Made by a program: the position numbers and the translations under genes. A DNA stretch of 64,000 nt from Acanthosoma haemorrhoidale (lineage: Eukaryota; Arthropoda; Insecta; Hemiptera; Acanthosomatidae), in contig OV884011.1 in assembly GCA_930367205.1 (NCBI GenBank), positions 93,233,474 to 93,297,473 of the forward strand, given 5' to 3'. Numbering within the stretch: the stretch's first letter is position 1; each line of letters opens with the position of its first letter. The notes under the pieces were generated by a model, which made no database searches, was not told the origin of the DNA, and saw only the letters and a list, made by a program, of their open reading frames with translations. This document shows, in pieces, positions 33,688 to 45,765 of this stretch.

Positions 33688-35493
33688 ATGAAAATGATGT
33701 CTGGTGGAAGGAAACGAAAAGTAGATGCAGAGGGTCGCCAGTTTCAAGAAAAATGGACTGAAGAATTCTTCTTTATCTTGCACAATGGTAAGCCTATTTG
33801 TTTGATGTGTAATGAATCCATTTCGGTGATGAAAGAATTCAATATAAAGAGGCATTACTCAACTAAGCATCCTACGCTGCTCTCACTGACAGGACAAATA
33901 AGAAAAGACAAAATCCAGAAACTTACCGCAAATTTGGAAAAACAGCAGCAAATATTTCATAGACAAAGAACACAACTTGATAATGTTGTGAAAGCTAGTT
34001 TTATAGTTAGTTCAAAATTGGCAAAGTCATTGAAACCATTTGCCGAAGGAGAATTTATCAAGGAGTGTATGTCAGAAGTTTGCAGTGTTTTGTGTCCTGA
34101 AAAGAAAAATGAATTTGAAAAAATTAGTTTGTCAAGACGAACCGTTGTACGACGTATAGAAATGATGGCTAATGATATAAAAACAACATTGACTGGCCGT
34201 ATGACTGGTATTGAATCATTTTCCATAGCATTAGACGAGAGCACCGATTTGTCTGACATAGCTCAACTGGCTATATTTATTCGAGGTGTTGATAAAGAAT
34301 TCACTATTACTGAGGAATTGCTTGCTTTACAGCCGCTAAAAGGAACCACTACAGGAGAGGACATTTTTAATGAAGTTCAAAAGGTATTCACAAGTTTTGG
34401 CTTGCCATGGTCGAAATTAGTTGGAGTATGCACAGATGGTGCACCTTCTATGGTCGGCTTACGTAAAGGTTTCATCGGAATTTTGAATGAAAAAGCAACT
34501 GAATTAAATGTGCAAAAAGATGGTTTGATAGTCCTTCATTGCATTATCCACCAACAGAACTTGTGTTCTAAGTCCATTCGACTCCAGAATGTTATGAATG
34601 TGGTAGTAAAAACCATCAATTTTATTCGATCCCGAGGGCTTAACCATCGTCAGTTCAAGGCGTTTTTGGATGAAATATCAGCCGAGTATGACGACGTAAC
34701 ATATTATTGTGAAGTCAGATGGCTAAGCAAAGGGAAAATGCTGAAACGGTTTTACGAGCTTAGAAATGAGATAGCAGAATTTATGCAAATAAAAGATAAA
34801 CCACTATCTGAATTGAGTGACGCAAAATGGATATGTGACTTAGCATTTCTTGTCGACCTTACAGGCCATTTGAATGATTTAAATTTGAAACTTCAAAAAC
34901 AAGGACAGTTAGTAAATGATTTGTACAGCCATTTGAAAGCGTTTCAGAACAAAATCCGCTTGTGGGAGGCACATATGCTGTCTGGTAACAGTTACCATTT
35001 CACCACGCTCTCTGCGTATGAAAATATTGCTTACGCTCAATATGCTGAAGAACTCAAGTTACTGTCGGAGCAATTTTCGATCAGATTTAGCGATTTCAAA
35101 CACATGGAAGACTGTTTCAATTTATTTGCTACTCCAACAAAAAGTAATGTACAAAATGCTCCAATACACTTGCAAATGGAGTTGATCGAGATTCAAGAAA
35201 ACTCACTCCTAAAATCTAAATTTGAAGACGTGGAGTTGTGCGATTTCTACAGAAAATACCTCGAAGAAGACCATTTTCCGCAGCTTAGAAAATTTGCAAG
35301 AAGATTGATTTGTGCGTTTGGCAGTACTTATAAATGCGAACAGTTCTTTTCATTGATGAAAGTTAATAAATCAAAACATCGTACAAGGCTGACTGACGAT
35401 AATTTGGAAAATTCTTTACGTCTTTGTACCAGTGGAATTAATCCAAACATCGATGAATTAGTTTCCCAAATTCAAGCTCAAGTGTCTCATTGA
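33688..35493 (+). CDS. hAT transposase, BED zinc finger, GTF2IRD2/ZBED-like
   Basis: 601-residue intact protein. It would bind the element ends through an N-terminal BED-type zinc finger (C38, C41, H56, H61; the line GKPICLMCNESISVMKEFN). It would cut and paste the element through an RNase-H-like core. The putative D-D-E triad is D183 in SIALDESTDLSD, D250 in VGVCTDGAPSMVG and E551 in STYKCEQFFSLMKVNKSKHR, the last inside the hAT dimerisation region that closes the protein. HCIIHQQNLCSK (284-295) and CEVRWLSKGKML (341-352) are further family blocks. Length fits the GTF2IRD2-like/ZBED5 group of hAT transposases, which in vertebrates has been domesticated; here the ORF lies inside clear transposon ends, so it is a mobile gene. 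The start (ATG 33688) is the first Met, with a second two codons on. No frameshift or stop was seen. Longer minus-strand frames over it are shadows. Confidence 0.95.
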   Translation: MKMMSGGRKRKVDAEGRQFQEKWTEEFFFILHNGKPICLMCNESISVMKEFNIKRHYSTKHPTLLSLTGQIRKDKIQKLTANLEKQQQIFHRQRTQLDNVVKASFIVSSKLAKSLKPFAEGEFIKECMSEVCSVLCPEKKNEFEKISLSRRTVVRRIEMMANDIKTTLTGRMTGIESFSIALDESTDLSDIAQLAIFIRGVDKEFTITEELLALQPLKGTTTGEDIFNEVQKVFTSFGLPWSKLVGVCTDGAPSMVGLRKGFIGILNEKATELNVQKDGLIVLHCIIHQQNLCSKSIRLQNVMNVVVKTINFIRSRGLNHRQFKAFLDEISAEYDDVTYYCEVRWLSKGKMLKRFYELRNEIAEFMQIKDKPLSELSDAKWICDLAFLVDLTGHLNDLNLKLQKQGQLVNDLYSHLKAFQNKIRLWEAHMLSGNSYHFTTLSAYENIAYAQYAEELKLLSEQFSIRFSDFKHMEDCFNLFATPTKSNVQNAPIHLQMELIEIQENSLLKSKFEDVELCDFYRKYLEEDHFPQLRKFARRLICAFGSTYKCEQFFSLMKVNKSKHRTRLTDDNLENSLRLCTSGINPNIDELVSQIQAQVSH

Positions 35494-35596
35494 TTTCGGT
35501 GTCGCTATTTAACTTTCGTAGTTTGTAACAATTCTAAATTTAACGATTTAATTTAATGCTGTAGGTACCTATTTTTTCATTTCATTTTGTTATTTT

Positions 35597-35602
35597 AATA
35601 AA
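35597..35602 (+). terminator. Polyadenylation signal AATAAA of the hAT gene
   Basis: AATAAA about 100 bases after the transposase stop, followed by 'ttgtgttg', a GT-rich downstream element. Confidence 0.6.
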
Positions 35603-35775
35603 TTGTGTTGTAATAACATTGTCGTATTATTTCATGGCTGACTGATATCTATCGCTAAAAATTATGAACACTACTTTAAAATGCACTACTTTTAAACGCG
35701 GCCCGCGAACGTATTTGCACACTAAAGTTTGGCCCATAACATGTCAAAGGTTGCCCATACCTGGTGTACATCGTA

Positions 35776-36975
35776 GCAGAGTAAGTTGGAAATAATAAAC
35801 GATGGACATATCATAAAAGCAGGGAAAATGTAATCATTCTGACATTCACACGCGTCTAATAGTTATAATAATCAATAATACAACCCAACATGCCAATCAC
35901 TTTAAGGTAAAAAAATCAAACTTTATAAAAAAAACAGAAAGCGAAAACAAAGCTAAGGATACTAGGTACTCCCTAGCCTATGACAAGCTGTTGGGAGGAT
36001 TTGATAGAGCCACGCAAGAATGGCCATAAGCCATAAGAAGAGAGCAGAAGAAGATAATAAGAGACATTCCCCGCCGACATGGGACATGAGGGCCAAGGGT
36101 GGGGTAAAACCCTTATCAGGAATGTGAGGGAACTCTTGTTGTTTACAAAGGCGAAGGGGTTGGATAGCGTTCGCTAAGGACAGTTCATGGCATCTTCGCT
36201 GTTTGCTCTTTTCGCTACACGCCTTCTTTTATCTAAAACCCACCTACTTGTCAACACACGGTTCCGTAAAGAAATTCCGTCAAAATAACATTTATGTTGA
36301 ATATGTTTAGGAATGTCATGAAAGAAAGGTAAAGACCAAGTAAACACGTTTCGCCGCGAAGGTAAGACATTTGACTTTTACATGCAATACATTAAACATG
36401 AAGTCGTCCAAGCCATCATCAGTTTTGTCAAATAAAACATCGCAGGATGATACAATAGATATCGGCATAAAAATGCCGATGTATTTCTTGAATTCATGCT
36501 CAATATAATAGACAGACATTTATTTCCTGACTAGCAAGTAAGTAAATAAAAGGCATAATTGTGTTTTATGGGGTTCATAGTCAGAATCAGCCAACATCAG
36601 GGCCAGCCTAACTCTCCCCCCCCCCTTCTCAGTCCAAAATGAGAGTACATAAAGGCGTAAATAATTGAGCAATCCAAGCCGATTATTTACATAAATTTAC
36701 TCTAATGTAATTCTTTTGTTTTGGAATAATGCTACGTACATTTTAAGATATTTATAACTTCAATTGATTTAAAAAACTGATTGATTATGCATTAGCTTAT
36801 AAATCATAATTGATCTCTACGACATCCCTACTTAGCAGCAGTCATACAGTTGTAAATACAATTCCATTAATTAATTTTATTATGACTTTCGATATCAAGA
36901 TTTCAAGGTCTATTAAAACCCTGGTACCTTAAACGAGAAAATGCTTCCAACAGACTGCATAAAGAAAGAGAAAAA
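35776..36975. other. No recognisable gene
   Basis: AT-rich, with a C-run at 36616-36625. 35990-36130 is GC-richer but unassigned. Confidence 0.4.
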
Positions 36976-37200
36976 TATTTAACGATCGTGTGAAGACGGG
37001 CAGGGACGGCCGAAGTACCATGACAGTTGATGGAAAATAGGGAGGTGAAGAAAATTCTGGATTGGCATCCTACAGATAAGCGAAGAGGGGTTTGAGCGAC
37101 AGCTCCAGCAGCTGGAAGGCATGAGAGAGGAGACGATTGGCGGAGGGAGGCCTGATATATAGGAACGTCCGACAGCTAAAGAAGTTGAGCCCATCTGTCG
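36976..37200 (+). pseudogene. Probable LINE C-terminal tail remnant
   Basis: The plus frame around 37035-37190 reads REVKKILDWHPTDKRRGV, stop, then AGRHERGDDWRREA. This resembles the 'RVLKWxPxGKRRRGRPxxxW...DDWRxxAxDR' end of RTE/CR1-type LINE polyproteins. Several stops; the family assignment is by eye. Confidence 0.4.
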
Positions 37201-40200
37201 AAAATACCCTAAAGGGAAACATATAGCATTATATGTCCACAGTAATCCGTAGTTGGTTCAAATCACAACAGACATCCCACTAAAAACAATCAGTAAGCAA
37301 AAAAATACTGTCATAAATATAAATAGTTAATTAGGTAATCAGTTGATTTTTCATTCAGTTTCAATTTTTATGTTGTTTCTTCATTAGATCAATGATTTTT
37401 TTAGACTAAATTTTTTTAGATCAAACGGAAAACTAGATGGTATCTAAAAGATTGATATGTGTATATGTAGACACACATAAATAATTACGGACGTATCAAG
37501 TAAAGGAAACGACCAACGTCAAGAGATTAGTTAATAAAGGATTGTGCATAAATAATATATTGGTATAATAATATATAAATATTGGTATTTATATTTAAAC
37601 CATCTTGGTAACTGAAAGTACCTAACAAGATATTTAAAATATCGGCATAAAAGAATCTATTAAAGCATTTTTGGAACGTAGTGCTGTTGACTCCCAAATC
37701 TTTTGTTTTAAATATTTTTGCGTGGTCTTAAAATATCTTTAAATACGGGAGAAATCAGAACATTAAATCGTAAATAGCTTCTATGGAATTGGAAATTTTA
37801 ACCTTCAGAGCTATTGTGGAATACACCTCATTATTATTAATTTAAGATTGATTAAATCTTTTTTTATGACCACTACACTACCTTCAGGCTCAGAAAGAGT
37901 ATGATAAATGTAATCAGTGATAAATAGAGGTTGCAGTGAAAGGCATAATACTACAACGGAAGAAATCCATAATAGCAATACATTTGTTTATCAAGGTTCA
38001 AGACGACTTTTTTATTCCCTCATTAAATGCTACCATGAGAATCAAAGCATTCCGGATCTATTCATGATATACAAGATCGACTGGATCGCCATTGAGCAGC
38101 AAGCTTTACCGAGCTCGACTCAATAAATCATCAAAGACTCAGTAAGAAAAATATTGCTAAGCCCTTAGAGGGAGCAGATGGCTCTTTCCCCTTTGCTTTG
38201 ACCCTAAGGCGCCTTTTTATATCATACTTTACAATATACAATAGGACTCCCCTTTATGGTGGAAAAATAGCAAACGACATAGTCAAGGCTCGTAATCTCG
38301 ATCAACTTCCAGATTTAATCTAGCATTCTGTCTAAATTCTTCGAGTATACCATAAAGAACTGAATACTTTGAATGGCCCTTGTACAATGTTGAGTTTTAA
38401 TGGAGAGAGTACACTTTCAAACCAGTATGACCGCCTTTCGTCAAATACTCGTACACCGGACTGCCCGTTTTCTGGGAAAGCATCAGTAAATTATCAAATC
38501 TATATGAAATCACTAATGATTATTCAATAAGGCCCCGGGATACGGTGTAAATATTTTGGTTAGGATATAATAAAAACAACTATGCGAATAAAAATTAATT
38601 ATATATTAACTGACTCGATTCACTCTTAACTTTTATGATTTCTCAAGTTAGCATAAGAAGCCATTAGACCCACAAATCAAAGATAATACAAAAACGAAAT
38701 ATTAGAAGCCAGTAATTAATTAAGTATCAAATGCAGTTCTATCTGATTATAATAATACAGTCCTGATCATATATTTTTTGGGACAAACGTTTAATAGGAT
38801 TTTAAGAAACAAGGAAATAGGCAAGCCAGGGCACAGGCATTCAAGACAAAGAAGTGTGATGCAGTGATTTTAAAGAAAGCTTTAATTAAAGAAATACTTA
38901 TTCCAATTATATTGAGTTAATTAAAATCCCGAATTACATATTCTTGATTAGGAATACCTCTTATTGGTATCATGGTATTAAAAGTATCTTAGTATTCGTA
39001 TAGCCATAAAAATTATAGATTTGTTCCCAATATCAATTATTTAAAACACTTAATCAAGTTTTATGGGAATGGCTATGTTACAGAGACCTTACAAAGACCA
39101 GCCTGATACTGACTGATATGTACTACGGGTGAAACAATTTTTGCAAATAGGTTCGATTCGTTAATTATTACCTGTTTCCGTTGTGTTTTTGATAAATAAA
39201 TAAATGAAATAACTATAATAAACGAGCATTTACTTTTCACCACTAAAGCTTTTGTCAGTATAATTGTAATAATAATTTACTAAATTGAATTAACCATGTC
39301 ATTTTATGTTTTAGATATATTTTCATTTAAATGTTCATAGTGAAATTTATTGATTCAAGAATTTAAATATAATTATATAACCTCTAGTTTCATATATTTT
39401 AATATTTTTCCTTATAATCTAATTAAGGTCATTTTTTTTTGACAAAATGTTTAGATAACATTAAATAGTTCAAAAGGAGTCGATAGATATAAAAATAAAA
39501 AAAAGCACTCCTTCCCCCCTCATGAGGCAAAAAAAAATTCTTGCAAATTCGTTCAGGCATTCAGCTAACAATTTTTTTTTTTTTCTTCGATAAACCTAAT
39601 GTACATTTCAAGTTTTTCACAAGCCAACCGTCGACAATAAGACTGATTGTAGAAGCTCAGCAATCAAAGCTCACATCCAATAGACATCCCTTCGAACCCA
39701 ATTCGTGATTTGCAAACCTAATTCGGACTGAATAAGGGCTTGATGGCACAAAACGTCATTATCAATCGACTCGAGAGCCCTCCGCCCAATCGTAAATCAT
39801 GACTCGAGTGTGAACATTCAGGAATATTTGTAGTTTATTCAAATTACCATCCATTACTAATTCTTCTTCACTTTTCAATAACATGGAGAAAAATAGCAAT
39901 ATTTTCTCTATGTAATATTATAATTTCAATCAGTAGCTAAAGTATACGCAGGTAAGAAGGTTCTATATTCAAATCAACATCAAAATTGTAACAGTTATGT
40001 GTTTGACAATAGATTACTGACAAACGTAGAGATATTTAAACAACACTGAACGTGTACAAAAATACAGACCAGCCAGCACACAATAGTCGAGACTATGTCA
40101 AGTGGTCACGAGGCTTCCGCTCGACTAGACAGACATTAGGCATGAGTTGATGAAGATAAGTTTCGAACAGCTGGTTTGTCTATGATAAGAAGCAAGATAA

Positions 40201-41119
40201 GGTCAAGGATAAAGGGGATTCCAGATCTTTGTGAAGATTTCAGAAACACACCAGAGTAAGTAACAAGCGTGCCTAACAGAGAACTCTGGACTGAAAATTT
40301 CGCTGGAGGAAGTCCTTAAAAAGGAAGTCCTGGGAGGAAACCGTGCGCAGGCGGTGTTTCTTGAAAGGAGACCTATTTTCCATAGCATTTTCCTTACTTT
40401 ACAATATTTCTCAGATCACACACCAAATAAAATTTTAAAATGAAACGTATCTGTTTCGTTTCCGTGCAACCACCCAATTTTCGTTTTAATTATGAAATAT
40501 TTTTTTTTGTTTTAAAATTTTTTAACGCTTAAAATTTTGCTACACCAACCAACTAAATTGTATCTGGGAAATGCATATATAAACGAGTGGAGGACGTAAA
40601 AAGTGAAGGAATATTATTGAGAGAAGGCAGCTCGAACTACCAACTAGGACCTGCTGCAGACGTCAGGTATAGACCTGAGCCAATATCTCAACTAACCTTT
40701 CCATGCAAATAGCTAAAATATTAGGTATTAATAGAAAATCAATTAATCTCGGCTCAGGATAATTCGGAACAGACGAAGGTACATTTTTTTGCCTTTTAAT
40801 TTTACGTTTACTGTGCCATTCCCATTTGCTGGTCGTGTTCCCGTTTCATGTAAGTAAATGAATTGACAGTCAGCAAACAATTTTTATTGGGTCCATTTGC
40901 AGTAGTTATTATATAAAACATAGAGTGATGCAAAAATCTTATAAAGTACATTCCTTTAAAATGTATGTACTTTGACGAAGAAATAGTCGTGAAAGAAGGT
41001 GTAGACTATCCTTTCGGGCTCGGCAATAAGGTGTTTTATTGATATTTTGTAGTTCGGTTATTCAAGTTGAGGAATGTTTAATCAGTCTAAGCATAGTTTT
41101 ATTAATGTGATGTTTTTAG
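37201..41119. other. AT-rich DNA, no recognisable gene
   Basis: Short frames only. A TATA-like 'atatataaacgagtgg' sits at 40575-40590 and is followed by a possible splice donor at 40668 ('gacgtcag|gtatag'), but nothing else supports a gene start. Confidence 0.4.
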
Positions 41120-41182
41120 CTTGCCTGATGATGCCTATATAGATAGTCAGATAAAAGGAAGGGAGTGGAATAAAAGTGTATT
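41120..41182 (+). ncRNA. Hammerhead-like / Penelope-tail motif (weak)
   Basis: CTGATGA (41126-41132), the exact hammerhead core, is followed by 'tgcctatatagatagtcag' and then 'ataaaagg' instead of GAAA, with 'gaataaaag' further on. Degenerate if real. Confidence 0.25.
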
Positions 41183-42680
41183 GGTTGGTGCGAGAACTAG
41201 GCCAATTTAATTAGCCCCTGTGTTATGCACATTTTCATGCTACTGTTCCTTCTGGAATCTCCCGTTCGCACGTTCTCCCTAAAAGTGGCAATAGATTCCC
41301 TCCTCCTGTTTACATAGGTCCATATGGATATGTTTAATTTTCAGTTATTTTGCATTATTTCAACAGGTGCTTCCTCATGGGATGACCCTCTTCAATAAGC
41401 TTAAATTATGTGGGGTATGTGGGAGATTAATGCGCTTCAAGGAAAGGGATGAAAGGGTCCCGTATATTTGGGTTTAAGCTGGGTTATATCCCACGTAGAA
41501 AGACGACAAGTCCATATAGCACAGCAGCTTCAAGAATAATAAACGTGTTCGAAGACCATGGAGGAAGGCAGCGACGCTCGGTAATGAATGAAATGAAGAA
41601 TGAGGACGTAATCCACCTAGATTTAGGAACAATCCACATGAAGAAAGGGCTATTGACTTGTCGTAGATTTCAGGTAGGCTCCTTGATTAAATTACTCTGT
41701 TTAATGAGATTGAGGACATGATTCAATCGAGCCGCAAGGATTTGCCGGCGAGATCTGCCCGCCACATAAGGGCGTATCACTTCCCTTGTATTCTGCCCCG
41801 CCTCTAATAACCCGTGAATGGATTAATCAAGGTAATATATTCGGGAGCGGGGTGCTGTTATTGTAGATTCTATGTTGTTATTACATCACATCCGACAAAG
41901 GAGAATAATCAATTTGGTTCTATAACAGTTTACGCTCAATATCAAATTAAAGCCGTAAAGTATTTTACCGCAAACGAGCATTTTCAGTTACTAAACCTTT
42001 GAGAGTGTAATCGTAAAAATCCTTTTTTGGATTCAATCATGATGATTAGTTGTGGAGGTAGCAGTTAACATCGACTACGAAGAAATATGATCCATCCGTA
42101 ACTTCCTAGAAGAAGAGGACCTAGACCGCTTTCTTTTTAGATCTCCTGTCTGTGCAGAAGGCCCTACAACGCATTGTACCCTACAGAGGAAAGCTGCATT
42201 ACTCCTGCACCAATTAATAAGACAAGAAGGTCGCAGATATTAATAATTGCATAGTATCCACTATTAATATAAAGTTTTTTATTAAATTTAATTAATATTC
42301 GTAGGTTTTTTAAATATTTTTGATTGATTAACAGTTGTTGATGTTGTGATTGTGTTTAGGTATGTTTCTATGTATTTTTCAGAATTAAAAGTGCAAGAAA
42401 AAATAATAGGTCTGCGTTGTTTTTCTAATTACTATTTCAGCAATGAGATTGGATTATATTTTATGTTATAAATTTGTTTGTATTCTGTAATTAAAAGACT
42501 CTCTTAATTGTCAACTACATAAATTTATATATCAGTGCTTTTTTAATTATCTCTCAATAATAATCTAGGCCACCATTTGAAATTTAATGCCTAGCCATCA
42601 TAGGTGCTATGATCCATTGCACTCATGTGCAACTATGGTTATAATGGAAATAGAATTGATGTCATAACTAATATTATGTT
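41183..42680. other. No recognisable gene
   Basis: 41449-41721 (+) is an open frame of 90 codons with charged composition and no recognisable domain. 42070-42240 reads as a decayed frame of unknown origin. Confidence 0.4.
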
Positions 42681-43403
42681 TATATTATCATTTAAACAGA
42701 CGCTTTGGACAACTGTACAGACTACTTCATCTCAATAGAAAATAAACTACTAATCTACAAAGTTATACTTAAACCAATCTGGACATACGGAATAGAGCTA
42801 TGGGGGACAGAAAAAAAGTCGAACATCAAGCGTATCCAATCCTTTCAATCAAAAGTCCTGAGAACAATAGTAAATGCCCCTTATTATCTCAGCAACAAAA
42901 CCCTTCATAACGACCTTAATATTAGAACTCATCCCTTCCAAGTATATGAAATTCCACAGTAGCCTTTCCAACCACCCTAATCCTGTAGCACAGTCATTGC
43001 ACTGCGCCACTCATCCCTATAATCCTCCTCGGAGACTGAAACGGCAGTGGCCTCATGACCTGCTATAATCGCGTGACAGTGGGAGTCCTGGCAATGGCCA
43101 GTTTCACCAATCATGTCCTGAGCGTCTGTGGCTCTCGCGCTCTTGGTCAGTCTCCACTGGCTAGTATCATGGCTAGTAGTATGGTGACGTGGCTGACGGA
43201 GGAGCGTGGGAGACTGCCCAAGACTCCGCTTCCTCTTCGCATGTGGACGTGGGAGGCCTCTGGGCTGTCTGTAAATATTGTATGAATGAGCGAGTGAATG
43301 GTGAATTGTAAATATGGTATGAATGGTAGTATATCTTAATTACTTATTGCCTAGCAAGGCAGATTAGCACAATAAAGGAATTATACATTATATTATCATT
43401 TAA
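42681..43403 (+). mobile_element. Jockey-like LINE family 1, 5'-truncated insertion with 15 bp TSD
   Basis: Body 42696-43388 between perfect copies of 'tatattatcatttaa' (42681-42695 and 43389-43403). It contains the last roughly 120 codons of ORF2, the whole 3' UTR and the AATAAA-bearing terminus ('agcacaataaaggaatt'). By eye it is nearly identical to the 51.7 kb copy. Differences include loss of about 17 bases near 42729 ('aaaggacatccc' region) and about 11 bases near 42928, which break the frame, and an extra 'atggctagtagt' repeat near 43160. Likely young. Confidence 0.93.
42705..43068 (+). pseudogene. LINE family 1 ORF2 C-terminus, frameshifted
   Basis: The frame ENKLLIYKVILKPIWTYG through LRTIVNAPYYLSNKTLHNDL (to about 42930) is interrupted by a small deletion. 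It resumes in another frame (42939 onward) with SLSNHPNPVAQSLHCATHPY and the stop at 43066. No RT active site is present because of 5' truncation. Confidence 0.85.
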
Positions 43404-45700
43404 GTGTCGAATCACTCAACTTGTAAGAAAGTGATTTTTTAAAGATTTAACCAACGTTTAAACGAGAATTAAAAACATTTTATCCATGGAATATTTCGCC
43501 CTCTTTCCCTCTCCCTCAAAGCAGTTGATATACATATAGAATGTTCAATGTTAGTAAAATAATACTGTCCTGTGTCATGATAAATATTATTACTAAATAG
43601 TTACACATGCTGTAGGCCGGTTTGTTTCGGATTTGACACAGACCCTATTTTCCGAACTAGAAAATATGCCATAATCTATTGTAACTAGGGTATCGCTGTG
43701 ATTTGAAAAAAATGGCCCTTTCTGGGGAGGATTTTTGTGGAGGGCGCACATAACAGCAAAAATCAGTTAAAACCCCCGGGGGTTTCATAAAGTGAATCTA
43801 CACCGGGTAGAATATAGCTTTAACAGAGATTAGTGTTTGACAATTATGAATTGATTGATACACTTGACAACTCGAATAACAAAATGGCAGTTCTGGAAGA
43901 GTCGAGTGAGCAGGCATAAAGGAAGGCGAAGTCCCTAATGCCTCCTCAAACCCAATCTCAATCTGTTAGATGAGAAAGACAAATGCTCGAGAAAAGAAGG
44001 AAATTAAGCAGTTTGAAAAGAGCGGGGGAAAGTAAAGATCCATTAATCGGCAGTGGAAGAAGGAAGAGGGACTACAACAAAGGGATAGAGGGAACAAAGC
44101 GGGAGTGGAGAGTACTCCATCATCCCAGTCGCTATCTGCGCGCACTGACAGCGGTGGATCATCTCCTCTCATCGGCCTTTGTTTTACCAATATTAGCCTT
44201 TCCTCTGCCCCCATTGTTTCGAATCGTTATATTAATAAACGTCCACTAGCACATCTGATAGAGGCTCATATGTCCACGTTCTCCTTTATTATTTAATCAC
44301 ACAGCACCGGATCGAATGAAGCTGCGGTGAACAAATCGGCGTTTACACGTACGGCACTGATGGGGGTATGTTTATTTCAGATCGGTAATGCACCCCGGTG
44401 ACGTTGTGGCAACTTACTATCTTTTCTCTAATCATTTTCATGGTCTAATTTGTCTTAAAATATATTTTGTGTACACTAGCAAGGAAAAAACGTTTTCATC
44501 GATAGCCACCCATCTTTGGGGTACAAAGGCGTATTAGCGTCAATTCACGTTAATGTGTGGATATGTGCGATCCTTAAGGACTACAGTGTAGACTTAAAAT
44601 TGCCAAGGCAATGTTTGTCTGAGATTTAAGAGTGTATCAAAGGGATTTGAAAATGATACATTCTACCAATTGAGTTAGTGTAGCTCTCCCCAACCTAAGT
44701 ACTAGTTTTTTAGTTTGGTTAATTTCCTTGATAATCAAAACAAAGCAACAATAACGGAGTCCACCCTGTATCGCGATAGAAGACTTCTTTTCGGCAATTC
44801 ATAAGTAACACAATTTTCCTAGATATATTTTTACTTGCACTATATGCCAGCCTTTTATATTTTCTAAATACGGCAGAATGCAATCAATAATAGTGAAAGC
44901 AACGTAGTATACGGTACTGGAACATTAAAAGCCGAGGAGAAGCCTGGATATTAAATGAGGTGAATATGAACTTGAGAATAGTCCATACACTGCATAAAGG
45001 CAAGAACGAAATTGACCAATAAGCTTGAAATGCTCAATTTTATGGGTGAATAGAAAACTTCATTTCCTCTAAAGAACAAAATATACGGTGTAATTAGCCG
45101 ATAAATAGCACTTAATATAAAATTCTTCATTAGGCAGACCAACGTCACTTTCATGCACTTGATAAAAAGCTGGACTGTGGCCTTTATGGACCGTTCCACT
45201 TCATGCGGAGCGAATAAATCAGCGCAAGAGAAACCCGAACGAATACGAGGAAGCCAATAAAGAAGAATTTTAGTTTAATGAAACTCCGTGTTTAAATACG
45301 CTTCGAATGATGTCAGTGTATTTTATTTTCTCGAGTAACTATTTCTCATTGCACAAACCTGGCTGTCTTTGTTCTGTATTTGCTTCTTTTTTGTTGTTCC
45401 CTTTATGTGGGCAAATTATGTCAGTAGGTTCATACCTACATGTTTCCGCATGGCATCCAAAAGCTACAGTCTGCAGGGTGTGTTAATTTTTTGAAATCTG
45501 TATATAAATGAGCTGTACAGAGAAAAACCTTGCTTTAACGAGTCGAATAGTTTTGTGAATAAAAACCTATTTGCTCCACAATCACTCGTTCGAATTTGTT
45601 GCTGCCTAATTAAGGTATAAACCTTCCCAATGAACTCGTTATACTTCGGGCCACCGGACAGAGCCAGTTGGCGGGACAGCTGGACAACAGAGGAAGACAG
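43404..45700. other. No recognisable gene
   Basis: Overlapping frames at 43966-44249 on both strands lie in a purine-rich patch and look non-coding. No family recognised. Confidence 0.4.
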
Positions 45701-45727
45701 ACGTCAAAGGACGGGATAAGTATGAGG

Positions 45728-45765
45728 TATAAAAAGCGGTGGCCGGCCGCCTATTGAGCAGTGGA
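45728..45765 (+). promoter_or_regulatory. Candidate TATA/initiator core promoter
   Basis: TATAAAAAG at 45728-45736 and 'gagcagtgg' with its A at about 45760, a spacing of about 32 bases, in a GC-rich patch (45650-45900) unlike its surroundings. No ORF follows, so it may be part of an LTR or other element, or chance. Confidence 0.3.

Larger units (their letters stand above)
33237..35775 (+). mobile_element. Complete hAT-family DNA transposon
   Basis: The element carrying the transposase below is bracketed by the direct repeat 'tggtgtacatcgta' (33237-33250 and 35762-35775), which includes the 8 bp duplication expected for hAT. Terminal inverted repeats are short and imperfect: 5' '...tgtgggcaac', 3' complement 'caggtatgggcaacc'. 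The 5' end has a 16 bp perfect palindrome ccggcccgcgggccgg (33263-33278) and two more ccggcccgc copies (33282, 33303). The 3' end has 'gcggcccgcgaac' (35698-35710). With one uninterrupted transposase ORF, promoter and AATAAA, this looks like a potentially autonomous recent copy. Confidence 0.9.

Noticed and set aside
40574..40680. TATA-like site followed by short exon with donor
   Set aside because: No initiator at the right place and no downstream coding partner.
43966..44296. Overlapping frames on both strands as coding
   Set aside because: Purine-rich patch with no family signature; the antisense frames are equally long.
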